Below are positions 7,523 to 17,406 of a stretch of 43,309 bases of DNA, piece by piece. The number at the start of each line of letters is the position of its first letter. Position 1 is the first letter of the stretch. The stretch lies in assembly GCA_026393455.1 (NCBI GenBank), contig JAPLAE010000106.1, positions 1-43,309 of the forward strand. The letters run 5' to 3'. Under the pieces are notes generated by a model. It did not search any database and was not told where the DNA came from. It was given only the letters and a program-made list of their open reading frames with translations. The DNA comes from Actinomycetota bacterium. Its GTDB lineage: Bacteria; Actinomycetota; Acidimicrobiia; Acidimicrobiales; Acidimicrobilacustridaceae. The translations under genes were made by a program, and so were the position numbers.

Positions 7523-10500
7523 TTATCCTCGCGAAGCGGCCATGACCGCATCAATAGGGTCGGTCCCATCGGCGAGCGCTTTGCGTTCGGCTTCGAGCAC
7601 TCGTTTAAAATCTTTCGGAATAACTTTGACGAACTTCGCTCCGAAATCTGACCACGACTCCAACATCTTTTCGGCGACAACGGAGCCCGTCTCATGACGA
7701 TGACGTTCAATGCGATCTCGAAGCCATACGAGGTCGGCGTCGTCGAGTCGATCGATATCAATCATCTCAGGATTGACTCGGAGGAGGAATGTGCTGTCCG
7801 GGTCGTAAACAAACGCGAGACCACCAGACATTCCTGCCCCGAAGTTCCGACCGGTAGCACCGAGGACGACAACCCTTCCACCGGTCATATATTCGCAGCC
7901 ATGGTCACCGACGCCTTCGACGACAGCAACCGCTCCGCTGTTACGAACGCAGAACCGTTCGCCGACAATTCCACGAAGGAACATCTCACCTTGCGTCGCG
8001 CCATAGAGCACAACGTTGCCAGCAATAATGTTGTCCTCAGCAGCAAACGTTGAACTCTTCGAGGGCCGGACAACGATCCGACCACCAGATAACCCTTTAC
8101 CGGTGTAATCGTTGGCATCGCCTTCAAGTTTCAGCGTTATGCCCTTTGGTAGGAAGGCCCCGAAGCTCTGGCCAGCGGAACCCTCGAACGCAATAGTTAT
8201 CGTGTCGTCGGGCAGCCCTTCACCGCCGAAGCGACGCGTGAGTTCGGCGCCCAACATTGTTCCGACAGTCCGATTGACGTTGCGGATCGGTGAGGCGATC
8301 TCGACCCGCTCACGTCGATCAAGTGCCGGGGCAGCCTGACGAATCAGTTCGTTGTCGAGAGCAAGATCGAGGCCATGGTCCTGGGTCGTCGTACAGCGTC
8401 GACTGGCATCCTTCGCGATCTCGGGGAGATACAGGATCGGCGAAAGGTCCAGCCCGGACGCTTTCCAGTGCTCAACGGCCTGCACTGCATCGATCAGTTC
8501 AACCTGACCGATGGCCTCACCGAGGGTGCGGAAGCCAAGCTCCGCCAAAAATTCTCGCACCTCTTCGGCGATGAACTCAAAGAAATTCACCACAAATTCA
8601 GGCTTGCCTGTGAATCGAGCTCGCAACTCAGGGTTCTGGGTGGCGACACCAACAGGACAAGTGTCGAGGTGACAGACGCGCATCATGATGCAACCCGAAA
8701 CAATAAGTGGAGCTGTTGCGAATCCAAACTCTTCGGCGCCCAGAAGTGCGGCGACGATGACGTCGCGGCCTGTCTTGAGCTGCCCATCGACCTGCACAAC
8801 AATTCGGTCTCGAAGATTATTCATCAAGAGCGTCTGTTGCGTTTCGGCTAACCCGAGTTCCCATGGCGCACCAGCGTGTTTCAGCGAGGTGAGCGGTGAT
8901 GCACCGGTGCCGCCGTCGTGACCAGAAATGAGCACGACGTCAGCGTGCGCCTTAGAAACACCTGCAGCAACCGTTCCGACACCGACCTCTGACACCAACT
9001 TCACGTGAACACGTGCTTCGTTATTGGCGTTCTTGAGGTCGTGAATAAGCTGGGCCAAATCCTCGATCGAGTAGATGTCGTGGTGCGGCGGAGGTGAGAT
9101 AAGTCCCACTCCAGGAGTTGAATGACGAGTCTTCGCCACCCACGGGTACACCTTGTGTCCCGGGAGTTGACCACCTTCGCCCGGCTTTGCACCCTGCGCC
9201 ATTTTGATCTGAAGATCATCGGCGTTCACGAGATACTCGCTTGTCACGCCGAATCGACCCGAAGCAACCTGCTTGATGGCGGAGCGTTTTGAGTCGCCGT
9301 TCGCTAACGGGATGAAACGTTCAGCGTCCTCTCCACCTTCTCCGGTATTCGACTTTCCGCCGATTCGGTTCATTGCGATGGCCAAATTTTCGTGGGCTTC
9401 CGCTGAAATTGAACCGTAAGACATCGCACCCGTTGAGAATCGCTTCACGATTTCCGAGACTGATTCAACCTCATCGATGGGAACCGAGGGTCGTGCCGTG
9501 ACGTTCAGTTCAAAAAGTCCGCGAAGGGTCGCAAGATTTTTTGACTGGTCATTGACACGCGAGGTGTATTCCTTGAAGACGTCGTAACGACCAGATCGCG
9601 TCGAGTGCTGGAGTTTGTAGACGGTTTCAGGATTGAAGAGGTGGTATTCACCTTCGCGACGCCATTGGTATTCGCCGCCGGCCTCGAGAGAACGGTGCGC
9701 ACGCTCCGTGGGGTTCACGGGATACGCCAAGCTGTGCCGAGTGGCCACTTCTTGCGCAATTTCATCGAGACCAATACCACCGAGACGACTGACGGTGCCG
9801 CTGAAATACTCGTCGACCAGGTCACGCGCCAGACCAATGGCCTCGAAAATCTGGGCACCGGTATACGACGCGACCGTCGATATGCCCATCTTCGACATAA
9901 CCTTCAAGACGCCCTTACTCGAAGACTTGATGTAGTTCGCGATGGCCTTGATCGGGTCGTTCACCTCGCTCCGACCCTCGGCGATGAGATCTTCAATCGT
10001 CTCGAAAGCGAGATAAGGATTGATCGCCGCAGCGCCGTAACCAATCAGAAGGCACATGTGATGCACTTCTCGCGCATCTCCGGCTTCCACTATGAGTCCG
10101 ACGCGTGTACGCGTCTTTTGCCCGATCAAATGGTGATGGACCGCGCTCGTGAAGAGTAGAGAAGGAATTGGAGCCATCTCAGCGTCGGCTCCACGATCTG
10201 ACAGGACGAGCATGGTCGCTCCCGCCTCGATCGCGTCGGTAGCGAGACGTCGCACATTTGCAAGTGCCTTCTTGAGTCCTTCTCCCCCAGCGGTCACTGG
10301 GTACAGACAAGGAATCACCACAGTTCGAAAATCTGATGCGCCTTCGTTCTCAGCGATGTGCACAAGCGTGCGGAGTTCGTTGTTGTCGAGAATGGGGCGT
10401 TCAATAACAATCTGACGGCAGGACGAAGGCTGCGGATTCAGCAGATTGCCCTCAGGTCCCAACGTACCGCTGATGGCGGTGACGAGCTCTTCTCGGATTG

Positions 10501-12085
10501 CGTCAAGCGGTGGATTCGTTACCTGTGCAAAAAGCTGTGCGAAGTAATCGAACAGAAGACGCGAGCGCGACGAAAGAACAGCAATTGGCGTGTCAGTGCC
10601 CATCGAACCAATCGGCTCGAGCCCGTTCTTGGACATGGGCTCCAAGATGAGCTTCATTTCTTCGTAGGTGTAACCAAAGAGTTGCTGACGCTTCACTACT
10701 GAATCGTGCGGCATCAACGTGTGGGCTTGCGAAGCAAGAGAGTGGAGTTCGATCTGATTAGCGGAAAGCCAATCGCCATAGGGATGGCGTTCAGCAAGAT
10801 GGGTTTTGATCTCTTCATCGTCGATAATTCGACCCTGCTCGGTATCGACCAGGAACATTCGGCCAGGTCGCAGGCGACCCTTTTGAACAACTCGAGCTGG
10901 ATCGATGTCGATAACCCCAACTTCGGAAGCCATGATCACGAGGTCATCAGTCGTTACCCAATAACGAGAAGGCCGAAGACCATTGCGGTCGAGAACAGCG
11001 CCGATCACAGTGCCATCGGTGAACGCAATAGATGCGGGACCGTCCCATGGCTCCATCAGCGAGGCGTGGTAGCGGTAAAAATCACGCTTTGCTCGAGGCA
11101 TCGATGGCTGATGCTCCCAAGCTTCAGGGACCATCATGAGAACAGCGTGCGGGAGGTCGTAGCCACCCATGTGCAGGAGTTCGAGTACTTCGTCGAACGT
11201 TGCTGAGTCAGAGGCTTCGGGCGTGCAGATGGGGAAGATGCGATCGAGGTCGCCAGGCAGGAGATCTGAATGCAGTAATGCTTCACGCGCTCGCATCCAA
11301 TTTCGGTTTCCTTGCACCGTATTGATCTCGCCGTTGTGGGCGATAAACCGGAACGGATGAGCCAATGGCCACGAGGGAAAGGTGTTCGTTGAGAAGCGCG
11401 AATGAACGAGAGCCAACGCTGATTCGACTCGAGGATCGTTGAGATCGGTGAAAAACGCTCCAAGCTGCCCGGTTGTGAGCATTCCCTTGTAGATGAACGT
11501 GCGACTTGAGAGCGACGGGAAGTACACGCCGTCCTTGCTGAGGGAACCGAGTTCGATCTCTGAACGTTTGCGAGCGAGATACACGCGCCGATCAAGCGTG
11601 ATTCCATGTAGCCCTTCACCGACGATGAACGGCTGAAAGAAGGAAGGCTCAACTCCCTTCGCTTGCGACCCAATCATGGAATCGTCGACTGGGACCTCTC
11701 GCCAACCGAGGACTGTCAGTCCTTCTTCAAGAAAAATTGAATCGATCGAAGAACGAACCGAGGACGCTGCTTCAGCGTCTGCTGGCAGAAAGGCGAGACC
11801 TGTGGCGTACTCGCCTTCAGGCGGAAGATCAAAGGGCACAACGGATCGGAAGAACTTGTCAGGGATTTGCAGGAGGATGCCGGCTCCATCGCCAGTGTTG
11901 ACCTCTGAACCGGCCGCACCTCGATGATCCATCTTGCACAGCGCACCAAGACCATGGCGCACAATCTGATGACTGCGCTCACCTTTCATATGCACGACGA
12001 AATTGACGCCACAGGCGTCGTGTTCGAATCGGGGGTCGTAGAGACCCTGTGCGCTGGGAAGCCCAGAAGGGCGAAGTGTTGACAT
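7523..12085 (-). CDS. gltB: Glutamate synthase large subunit
   Basis: From the ATG at 12085 the protein is 1520 residues, the normal size for GltB. An AGGAA Shine-Dalgarno sits 5 nt upstream of this ATG, while the in-frame GTG at 12157 has none, so I prefer the shorter form. A short propeptide precedes Cys25 (DACGV), which becomes the N-terminal nucleophile of the class II glutamine amidotransferase domain. A central domain, the FMN-binding synthase domain and a C-terminal GXGXG beta-helix follow. C1132, C1138 and C1143 fit the 3Fe-4S cluster pattern. Ammonia is tunnelled to the FMN site to make glutamate. It is the first gene of the gltBD operon. Confidence 0.97.
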   Translation of the reverse strand: MSTLRPSGLPSAQGLYDPRFEHDACGVNFVVHMKGERSHQIVRHGLGALCKMDHRGAAGSEVNTGDGAGILLQIPDKFFRSVVPFDLPPEGEYATGLAFLPADAEAASSVRSSIDSIFLEEGLTVLGWREVPVDDSMIGSQAKGVEPSFFQPFIVGEGLHGITLDRRVYLARKRSEIELGSLSKDGVYFPSLSSRTFIYKGMLTTGQLGAFFTDLNDPRVESALALVHSRFSTNTFPSWPLAHPFRFIAHNGEINTVQGNRNWMRAREALLHSDLLPGDLDRIFPICTPEASDSATFDEVLELLHMGGYDLPHAVLMMVPEAWEHQPSMPRAKRDFYRYHASLMEPWDGPASIAFTDGTVIGAVLDRNGLRPSRYWVTTDDLVIMASEVGVIDIDPARVVQKGRLRPGRMFLVDTEQGRIIDDEEIKTHLAERHPYGDWLSANQIELHSLASQAHTLMPHDSVVKRQQLFGYTYEEMKLILEPMSKNGLEPIGSMGTDTPIAVLSSRSRLLFDYFAQLFAQVTNPPLDAIREELVTAISGTLGPEGNLLNPQPSSCRQIVIERPILDNNELRTLVHIAENEGASDFRTVVIPCLYPVTAGGEGLKKALANVRRLATDAIEAGATMLVLSDRGADAEMAPIPSLLFTSAVHHHLIGQKTRTRVGLIVEAGDAREVHHMCLLIGYGAAAINPYLAFETIEDLIAEGRSEVNDPIKAIANYIKSSSKGVLKVMSKMGISTVASYTGAQIFEAIGLARDLVDEYFSGTVSRLGGIGLDEIAQEVATRHSLAYPVNPTERAHRSLEAGGEYQWRREGEYHLFNPETVYKLQHSTRSGRYDVFKEYTSRVNDQSKNLATLRGLFELNVTARPSVPIDEVESVSEIVKRFSTGAMSYGSISAEAHENLAIAMNRIGGKSNTGEGGEDAERFIPLANGDSKRSAIKQVASGRFGVTSEYLVNADDLQIKMAQGAKPGEGGQLPGHKVYPWVAKTRHSTPGVGLISPPPHHDIYSIEDLAQLIHDLKNANNEARVHVKLVSEVGVGTVAAGVSKAHADVVLISGHDGGTGASPLTSLKHAGAPWELGLAETQQTLLMNNLRDRIVVQVDGQLKTGRDVIVAALLGAEEFGFATAPLIVSGCIMMRVCHLDTCPVGVATQNPELRARFTGKPEFVVNFFEFIAEEVREFLAELGFRTLGEAIGQVELIDAVQAVEHWKASGLDLSPILYLPEIAKDASRRCTTTQDHGLDLALDNELIRQAAPALDRRERVEIASPIRNVNRTVGTMLGAELTRRFGGEGLPDDTITIAFEGSAGQSFGAFLPKGITLKLEGDANDYTGKGLSGGRIVVRPSKSSTFAAEDNIIAGNVVLYGATQGEMFLRGIVGERFCVRNSGAVAVVEGVGDHGCEYMTGGRVVVLGATGRNFGAGMSGGLAFVYDPDSTFLLRVNPEMIDIDRLDDADLVWLRDRIERHRHETGSVVAEKMLESWSDFGAKFVKVIPKDFKRVLEAERKALADGTDPIDAVMAASRG

Positions 12086-12192
12086 ACGTCTTCCTGCGTT
12101 GCGTGGACCGGCAGAGCCAACCTTTTGGGTTGGGCCCTGTGATGTTGAAACGCTCACGATGGGGACGACGCTGGCCCCTGAGCCGAGATGAA

Positions 12193-12198
12193 ATTGTA
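12193..12198 (-). promoter_or_regulatory. Putative gltB -10 box
   Basis: TACAAT on the minus strand matches the -10 consensus at five of six positions. It would start transcription near 12186 and give a leader of about 100 nt before the gltB ATG. No good -35 hexamer is seen; the equivalent area is occupied by the inverted repeats at 12211-12245. Confidence 0.4.
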
Positions 12199-12210
12199 CA
12201 CGGACAACGC

Positions 12211-12245
12211 CTCGCTTCTCCTAGCGAGAACCCGATTGGGGTTCT
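12211..12245. repeat. Two adjacent inverted repeats between gltB and the M18 peptidase
   Basis: CTCGCT...AGCGAG (12211-12228, 6-bp arms) is followed, with a two-base overlap, by AGAACCC...GGGTTCT (12227-12245, perfect 7-bp arms, 5-nt centre). Both lie just upstream of the putative promoters of the two divergent genes. They could be a shared operator for nitrogen control, but no known regulator consensus was recognised. Confidence 0.4.
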
Positions 12246-12251
12246 GAACGC

Positions 12252-12281
12252 ATGACAGCCGCTGATACGCCCCGGTAGGGT
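12252..12281 (+). promoter_or_regulatory. Putative promoter of the M18 aminopeptidase gene (-35 and -10)
   Basis: ATGACA (12252-12257) matches the -35 consensus TTGACA at five of six positions. It is separated by 18 nt from TAGGGT (12276-12281), which ends 7 nt before the GTG start. The layout predicts a leaderless or nearly leaderless transcript. Confidence 0.5.
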
Positions 12282-12288
12282 CCTTCGG

Positions 12289-13611
12289 GTGCAAAGGCCT
12301 GATCAGGATCCCGAACGCCACATCGCCGACCTTGCCGCCTTCATCGAGGCGTCACCATCTCCGTATCACGCTGTAGCGGTGGCCTCAGAGCGTCTTCAAC
12401 GGCTCGGCTTCATCGCTGTTGAGGAATCCACAGCCTGGCCGACCCAGCCCGGTCGGTACTTCCTGCGTCGAGGCGGAGCCCTCGTTGCATGGTCCACCGA
12501 TGACGGGGCCCACCCTCGCTCGGGATTTCGGATCATCGGCGCTCACACCGACTCCCCGAACCTCCGACTGCGACCTCGCCCTGATCATCGTTCAGCGGCA
12601 ATGGCTCAGCTTGGAGTCGAAGTTTACGGAGGCGTTCTTCTCAATTCTTGGCTCGACCGCGACTTAGGTCTCTCAGGACGCGTAACGCTTGTTGGCAAGA
12701 ACGGAGACACCGAGACCCGACTCCTCCACATCGATGAACCACTCTTGCGGGTTCCTCAATTGGCCATCCACCTTGATCGATCAATCACCTCCGACGGTCT
12801 CCGACTCGATCCGCAGCGTCATCTCACACCAGTCTGGAGTTCTGCTCCCGATCAGATCCCCGCCTTCCGTGATTGGCTCGCCCAACAACTCGACGTCTCC
12901 TCCTCGGAGGTCGGGGCATGGGATCTCATGGCTCATGACCTGACCCCTCCTGCCCGGCTCGGGGTCGACGGTTCGATGTTTACCTCCGGGCGAATCGACA
13001 ACTTGCTCTCCTGCCACGCCGGCCTCGTTGCCCTCGAGAACAGTTGTGCCGATGGCTTCGCATCCGTGCCGGTTCTTTGCCTCTTCGATCATGAAGAGGT
13101 TGGAAGTGAGACAGCGAGTGGAGCAGCCAGCCAGCTGCTGCCAGCGACCCTGGAGAGAATCTGCCTAGCGGCAGGCCTAACCCGAGAGGAGTGGTTCGCA
13201 TCACTCGCGACGTCGCTCTGTGTCTCGGCAGATGGAGCTCACGCGACGCATCCGAACTGGCCCGAGCGTCACGAACCCGACCATCAGGTGTTTCTTGATG
13301 GTGGCCCTGTCATCAAGTGGAACGCCAATGCTCGTTACGGAACTGATGCACCCGGAGCAGGACTCATCATTGCGCTCGCCAAGCAACTTGAGATGCCGCT
13401 GCAGACCTTTGTCGCCCGCAATGACCTGCCGTGTGGATCCACAATCGGTCCCACCACTTCGGCGCAATTGGGAATCACGACGATCGATATCGGAGTGGCT
13501 CAACTATCGATGCATTCTGCGCGTGAACTAACCGGCGTGGTTGACCCCGCTCGATTCGCAACCCTGCTCGCCGCGTTTCTCAGCGGTCCGGCAACGTTGG
13601 GTGAGCATTGA
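12289..13611 (+). CDS. apeB: M18 family aminopeptidase
   Basis: The protein is 440 residues, the usual size for M18 metallo-aminopeptidases. These are cytoplasmic dodecamers that remove N-terminal residues, often acidic ones, from peptides. GAHTDSPNLRL carries the first metal histidine (His86), GRIDN holds the bridging aspartate, and FDHEEVGSE gives the catalytic and metal glutamates. ADGAHATHPN and RNDLPCGSTIGP are further M18 signatures. The start is a GTG without a Shine-Dalgarno but 7 nt after a TAGGGT box. The stop overlaps the next start by 4 nt (TTGA). The symbol apeB is used for the M18 family in general; the exact peptide specificity is not visible. Confidence 0.93.
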   Translation: MQRPDQDPERHIADLAAFIEASPSPYHAVAVASERLQRLGFIAVEESTAWPTQPGRYFLRRGGALVAWSTDDGAHPRSGFRIIGAHTDSPNLRLRPRPDHRSAAMAQLGVEVYGGVLLNSWLDRDLGLSGRVTLVGKNGDTETRLLHIDEPLLRVPQLAIHLDRSITSDGLRLDPQRHLTPVWSSAPDQIPAFRDWLAQQLDVSSSEVGAWDLMAHDLTPPARLGVDGSMFTSGRIDNLLSCHAGLVALENSCADGFASVPVLCLFDHEEVGSETASGAASQLLPATLERICLAAGLTREEWFASLATSLCVSADGAHATHPNWPERHEPDHQVFLDGGPVIKWNANARYGTDAPGAGLIIALAKQLEMPLQTFVARNDLPCGSTIGPTTSAQLGITTIDIGVAQLSMHSARELTGVVDPARFATLLAAFLSGPATLGEH

Positions 13612-14198
13612 ATCTTCGCGACGCGCTTGCGCTCTTAGGAGTTACACCGGAGTCATCACCGAAAACAGTCCGCACCAATTATCACGACCTAATGCGCCGA
13701 CATCATCCAGATGTTGCAGATCTCAACGTTGCATCAGACGGTCTCGTGCTCGATCCCGCAATCCTCACTGAGGCCTACGCACTCATAGTTGCTGAATTCA
13801 GCAAGACCGATGGCGCAACCGCTTCTGGCAACGATCTTCGGCAGGATTCAGGTCCGCAGATAAGCCACTCATTTCCAACAGTGGTCGCGAACCACGACGG
13901 TGACACGATCTGGATCGAAGCTCCACCAGACGAGGCCTACCAACGCCTCCTCGATGCTGCTGCCTGCCTTGGAGGGATCGGTCATGTCGACCGCACGAAT
14001 GAACTTCTTGAGGTGATCGTTCGATTCGAGGGTGGTCCCTCTTGTTCCTTACTCATGACCCTGCAGGGCCGAATCTACGGAACGGAGATCTTCTGTGAAA
14101 TCGAATCGATCGAAGCCCTCCCCGCTCCCCCGCTCGCTCCCGTCCTTGATGAGCTCGTCAATCTTCTGAACGCTTCCCACCAAGCATCCGCGTCTTAG
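13608..14198 (+). CDS. J-domain protein with an extra C-terminal alpha/beta domain
   Basis: The 196-residue protein begins with a TTG overlapping the stop of the aminopeptidase gene, and GGGTGAG lies 3 nt upstream. Residues 1-60 resemble a DnaJ J-domain: HPD is at 33-35 after a basic helix (NYHDLMRRH), and a later helix contains the EAYALI stretch. The zinc-finger and substrate domains of true DnaJ are absent. After a polar linker, residues 90-190 form a compact region with alternating strands and helices (DTIWIEAPPDEAYQ onwards) that I cannot assign firmly; a START-like fold is possible. It probably recruits Hsp70 to a particular client. The tight coupling to a peptidase gene may mean related protein-quality roles, but this is inference. 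Confidence 0.75.
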   Translation: MNLRDALALLGVTPESSPKTVRTNYHDLMRRHHPDVADLNVASDGLVLDPAILTEAYALIVAEFSKTDGATASGNDLRQDSGPQISHSFPTVVANHDGDTIWIEAPPDEAYQRLLDAAACLGGIGHVDRTNELLEVIVRFEGGPSCSLLMTLQGRIYGTEIFCEIESIEALPAPPLAPVLDELVNLLNASHQASAS

Positions 14199-14250
14199 CT
14201 GCTCGGCGCAGCGAAAATAGTCATCGGCTAATCGGTGAGGAGACGAGATC

Positions 14251-14850
14251 GTGGCAGTTACCAGTCAATCCTGGATGCTCGACGCGATCGCCTTCCACCA
14301 CGATTTCGAGGATCGTCTCCGAGGTCCCGAAGGCCTCATCGCGGTGAGGGATCGGGCTGTGCAACTTTGGGATGGCGTAGACCCGGTTGTCCACGCCTAC
14401 CTCTCATCGCTCGTAGTTTCGGCGCCAGAGGAGTGGTATCGGGCCTGCGAAGACACCTACCTCGTCGACTGGTACCGAGTGCTCATGGCGCCATGGCTCA
14501 CTCCGACACGATCGATTCAGTTTCCTGACGTGCTCAAGCGAGGACTTCCTCATCTCGGATGGCACGCGACCGAAGCGCGTCGTCTCGCTCGCGGGCGCGA
14601 GTTGCTCACACTCGCAGAACGACATCTCACCGAAGGCACATTTGAGCAACTTCTGAGCCGCTTCGGTTGGGGGCATAAGGGTTGGCTTGATTGTGACGAC
14701 GTCACCGGGGCTCTCACGCGTATGAGGCGCCTCGACCCTCAGCAGTTTCGCCGGTATCCCGAACTTGTCGGCATCGTCGAGAACGCTTTTGAGGTCTTCG
14801 AGTCAGCTGCCACAAAGCCGGATCATGTGCTTCTCACCGTTTCTGATTGA
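14251..14850 (+). CDS. Uncharacterised 199-residue protein
   Basis: A clear Shine-Dalgarno (GAGGAGA) lies 7 nt before the GTG at 14251, so the gene is real. The protein is soluble and mostly helical, with no signal peptide, membrane segment or cysteine pair. It is rich in Trp, Asp, His and Arg, with an unusual EEWYRACEDTYLVDWYR stretch in the first half and a GWGHKGWLDCDD stretch in the second. I recognise no family. It follows the J-domain gene by 52 nt on the same strand and probably belongs to the same transcript. No function is proposed. Confidence 0.8.
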   Translation: MAVTSQSWMLDAIAFHHDFEDRLRGPEGLIAVRDRAVQLWDGVDPVVHAYLSSLVVSAPEEWYRACEDTYLVDWYRVLMAPWLTPTRSIQFPDVLKRGLPHLGWHATEARRLARGRELLTLAERHLTEGTFEQLLSRFGWGHKGWLDCDDVTGALTRMRRLDPQQFRRYPELVGIVENAFEVFESAATKPDHVLLTVSD

Positions 14851-14870
14851 GCGCATACTGTCCACTTGCA

Positions 14871-14887
14871 GGCGCACCTTCTGCGCC
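14871..14887. terminator. Weak hairpin between convergent genes
   Basis: GGCGCA and TGCGCC form a perfect 6-bp stem with a 5-nt loop in the 47-bp gap between the orphan protein and the convergent LCP gene. Neither side has a T run, so at best it is a weak terminator. Confidence 0.3.
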
Positions 14888-14897
14888 GCGGCGGAAC

Positions 14898-16046
14898 CTA
14901 CGAACTCAGCGCGCTGATCACCGCAGTCGATGATGGCTGCAACTCAAGCACATCTGCACCTCCTGAGGTTCGACGCGGCGTCACAGGGAGAACAAGCGGT
15001 TCGGGAGAAGCGTCCTTCAGGGTCCATCCCAGATCTAACGCATCGAAATACCCAAATGTTGTGTCCCTCTTGATCCCGGAGCCCAGGGAGCCGGGGAGCT
15101 GCATCAGGCGCAGTGGATTGCGTTCATCCGCCACTTTGTGCATCAGGGCTGTCAGAAATGCACGTTGCCGTTCGGTTCGTCCAATGTCGGCGGTCCCGTC
15201 AACACGCCACTTCCCATCAACCAATTCCTCGTAGTAGCGACTGCGAACGTAGGCAAGCGCCTGAGTTCCGTTGAGGTGAGCGGGGCCCGCTTTCTGAATT
15301 GACAGTCCCGAGTGATCGTCTTTCGCCGGGAAGGGAACGTCGATGGTGATGCCGTCAACGGAATCCACCAATTTTCCAAAACTTACGAAATTGATCTCTA
15401 GGTAGTGATCAACGGGGATCCCGATTCCCTCCACTGCTTTGATCAAATTCGAAGGACCGTTTGCAAACGTTCCGTTGATACGTCCCTTCTGTCCCGTCGC
15501 CGGATCAGTTACCCAAAGATCCCGAGGTATGGACCCAAGTTCGGTGGTTGCACCGTCGACGTGGAGAATCATGATGGTGTCGGTCCGAGCGCCGGAAACC
15601 TCACCAGAGAGAAAAGCCCCAGCGTTGGGGTCATTGGCTGAGATTCCGGCTCGGGAATCGGTGCCGACGATCAAGTAATTAGTGCCGTGGCGCGAACCAC
15701 GTGGGCTCAGGGCGGCTGCAACATTCACAGTAGGCAGACGCGAGAACTGCCACCATCCGAACACGAAGGCACTGACCGGAAGTAGCAGAGTTAGTGCCAA
15801 GCAAACCACGATCACTCTCCGCAAACGATGACGGAATCTGCGCCCCAACATCGCAGCAGCTGGTGTTGAGCTAGGACGACCGTTCGGTCCTAACGGCAAT
15901 TCCGAATTGCCTCGCTCGTTCAACGGTCTTGAACTCCGCCCAATGGTTGGTCGAGCAGGAATGCCCGCACTAGGGACACCGGCGTGGGGTTCCTCGCCAG
16001 AGGAACGTCCAAGTATTCGACGTCCAGATGAATCGCGATCAGCCAT
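14898..16046 (-). CDS. LytR-CpsA-Psr (LCP) family envelope protein
   Basis: The protein is 382 residues. It has a long basic and proline-rich cytoplasmic part (1-76), a single membrane helix (77-99) and an external LCP domain from about residue 120. LCP signatures are visible: LIVGTDSRAG, GARTDTIMILHV, SIPRDLWV and the arginine motif ALAYVRSRY. These enzymes attach undecaprenyl-phosphate-linked glycopolymers to peptidoglycan outside the membrane. It is therefore consistent with the envelope-sugar genes at the left of the window, though it is not in their operon. No long C-terminal domain follows the LCP core. The gene is divergent from the FAD protein at 16159. Confidence 0.93.
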   Translation of the reverse strand: MADRDSSGRRILGRSSGEEPHAGVPSAGIPARPTIGRSSRPLNERGNSELPLGPNGRPSSTPAAAMLGRRFRHRLRRVIVVCLALTLLLPVSAFVFGWWQFSRLPTVNVAAALSPRGSRHGTNYLIVGTDSRAGISANDPNAGAFLSGEVSGARTDTIMILHVDGATTELGSIPRDLWVTDPATGQKGRINGTFANGPSNLIKAVEGIGIPVDHYLEINFVSFGKLVDSVDGITIDVPFPAKDDHSGLSIQKAGPAHLNGTQALAYVRSRYYEELVDGKWRVDGTADIGRTERQRAFLTALMHKVADERNPLRLMQLPGSLGSGIKRDTTFGYFDALDLGWTLKDASPEPLVLPVTPRRTSGGADVLELQPSSTAVISALSS

Positions 16047-16145
16047 CGAGATCGCTTTCTCTGTCGGCGTTCATCTGCGAATGCTACGGGGGTCTGTGAC
16101 CAACGTGCCTCTCGCCCCGCATAGGAGATTTGTTCCCACTTTCAC

Positions 16146-16151
16146 TATCCT
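16146..16151 (+). promoter_or_regulatory. Putative -10 box for a leaderless FAD-protein mRNA
   Basis: TATCCT ends 7 nt before the GTG at 16159, and there is no Shine-Dalgarno. No convincing -35 box is seen. Confidence 0.4.
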
Positions 16152-16158
16152 GCCGGAA

Positions 16159-17403
16159 GTGAGTGACGATGTAGTCATAGTTGGTGCCGGAATGGCGGGC
16201 TTGGCATGTGCACGCTCTCTGACCGCGGCGGGGCTGAGCGTTCGTCTCCTTGAAGCCTCCGACGGAGTTGGTGGACGAGTTCGCAGTGACATGGTCGACG
16301 GCTTCCGCCTCGACCGCGGTTTTCAAATTCTTCTTACGGCATATCCAGAACTGTCACGCTGGTTCGACATGAACGCGCTGCAACTTCGTCGGTTTCAAGC
16401 AGGGGCGACAATCTGGACCGGCTCTACGTTTACGACAATTGGTGATCCGCTTCGAAGTCCTAAAGACTTTCCGTCGACGCTCCGTTCCCCCGTTGGTTCG
16501 ATCGCCGACAAACTTCGCCTTCTAAGACTGATCGCTTCGGTGCGGCGCGGTTCTGTCCCAGAGATTCTGCGCCGTCCTGATATGTCGACGAGGGCGAAAA
16601 TCGAAAAATTGGGATTCTCAGAACGCTTTGTCAACCAATTTCTGCAGCCACTCTTCAGTGGGATTCAACTTGATCCCGAGCTCGAGGTTTCCTCACGAAG
16701 ATTTGAAGTGATCTTCCGCATGTTGGCCATTGGAGAGAGTGCCGTTCCTGCGGTGGGCATGGGTTCACTCAGCGACATATTGGCGGCTGGGCTCCCTCGT
16801 GGGGTCGTGGAGTGCAATCGCACAGTTGCCGAAATGGACGGCACAACGGTTCGTCTCGTCGACGGGGAACGTATAAGTGCTCGAAGTGTCGTTGTGGCCA
16901 CACAGGGACCGAGCGCAGCGCATTTGCTCAAAATGCCAGATCCCGGTTCACGCCCAGTCGCAGCGATCTGGTTCGATGCAACGCTTGATCCGCTGCGTAA
17001 CAAAAAAATTCTGCTTGACGGTGCCCAATCTGGGCCTATGAAGAACTTGGCGATCTTGAGCGATGTCGCTCCTGAATACGCTCCCGTTGGCCGCTCGCTT
17101 TGTGTCGCAGCGATACCCGGCGCCGCTGCGCTGATGCCCGATCTTGAGTCTTCTGTCCGAACGCAGCTTGAGCAATGGCATCCCGGATCGACAAAGTGGG
17201 AGACGCTGCGCGTCGATGTCATCCCTCATGGCCAGCCGCTGCAGCTACCCCCGCTCGATCCTCGCCGAACTGTTCGGGTGGGCGATGGTCGCTACGTCTG
17301 TGGCGATCATCGTGACACCGCTTCTCTCCAGGGGGCGCTGTTCTCTGGTCGACGAGCTGCTGCAGCGGTTCTTGCAGACCTTCGGGGTAGTTCTGTCAAT
17401 TGA
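16159..17403 (+). CDS. FAD-dependent amine oxidase/protoporphyrinogen-oxidase-like protein
   Basis: I place the start at the GTG 16159, giving 414 residues. The open frame reaches back to 15907, but that part is antisense to the LCP gene and lacks any domain. GAGMAG (9-14) is the FAD turn, Glu32 lies at the end of the second strand, and GGRVRS (38-43) is the second FAD motif. Near the C-terminus, VCGDHRDTASLQGALFSGRR is the closing FAD motif of amine-oxidase and phytoene-desaturase-like enzymes. Related proteins act on terpenoids, amines or porphyrins. None of those pathways is visible nearby, so the substrate remains open. The 3' end is 3 nt from the convergent DUF2252 gene. Confidence 0.87.
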   Translation: MSDDVVIVGAGMAGLACARSLTAAGLSVRLLEASDGVGGRVRSDMVDGFRLDRGFQILLTAYPELSRWFDMNALQLRRFQAGATIWTGSTFTTIGDPLRSPKDFPSTLRSPVGSIADKLRLLRLIASVRRGSVPEILRRPDMSTRAKIEKLGFSERFVNQFLQPLFSGIQLDPELEVSSRRFEVIFRMLAIGESAVPAVGMGSLSDILAAGLPRGVVECNRTVAEMDGTTVRLVDGERISARSVVVATQGPSAAHLLKMPDPGSRPVAAIWFDATLDPLRNKKILLDGAQSGPMKNLAILSDVAPEYAPVGRSLCVAAIPGAAALMPDLESSVRTQLEQWHPGSTKWETLRVDVIPHGQPLQLPPLDPRRTVRVGDGRYVCGDHRDTASLQGALFSGRRAAAAVLADLRGSSVN

Positions 17404-17406
17404 CGG

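Noticed and set aside
9605-10159. Open frame of 184 codons on the plus strand inside gltB
   Set aside because: It is the mirror of conserved gltB coding sequence; such long antisense frames are common at this base composition.
15907-16158. 84-residue N-terminal extension of the FAD protein at 16159
   Set aside because: It overlaps the divergent LCP gene, lacks domain similarity, and the FAD fold begins directly after the GTG at 16159.
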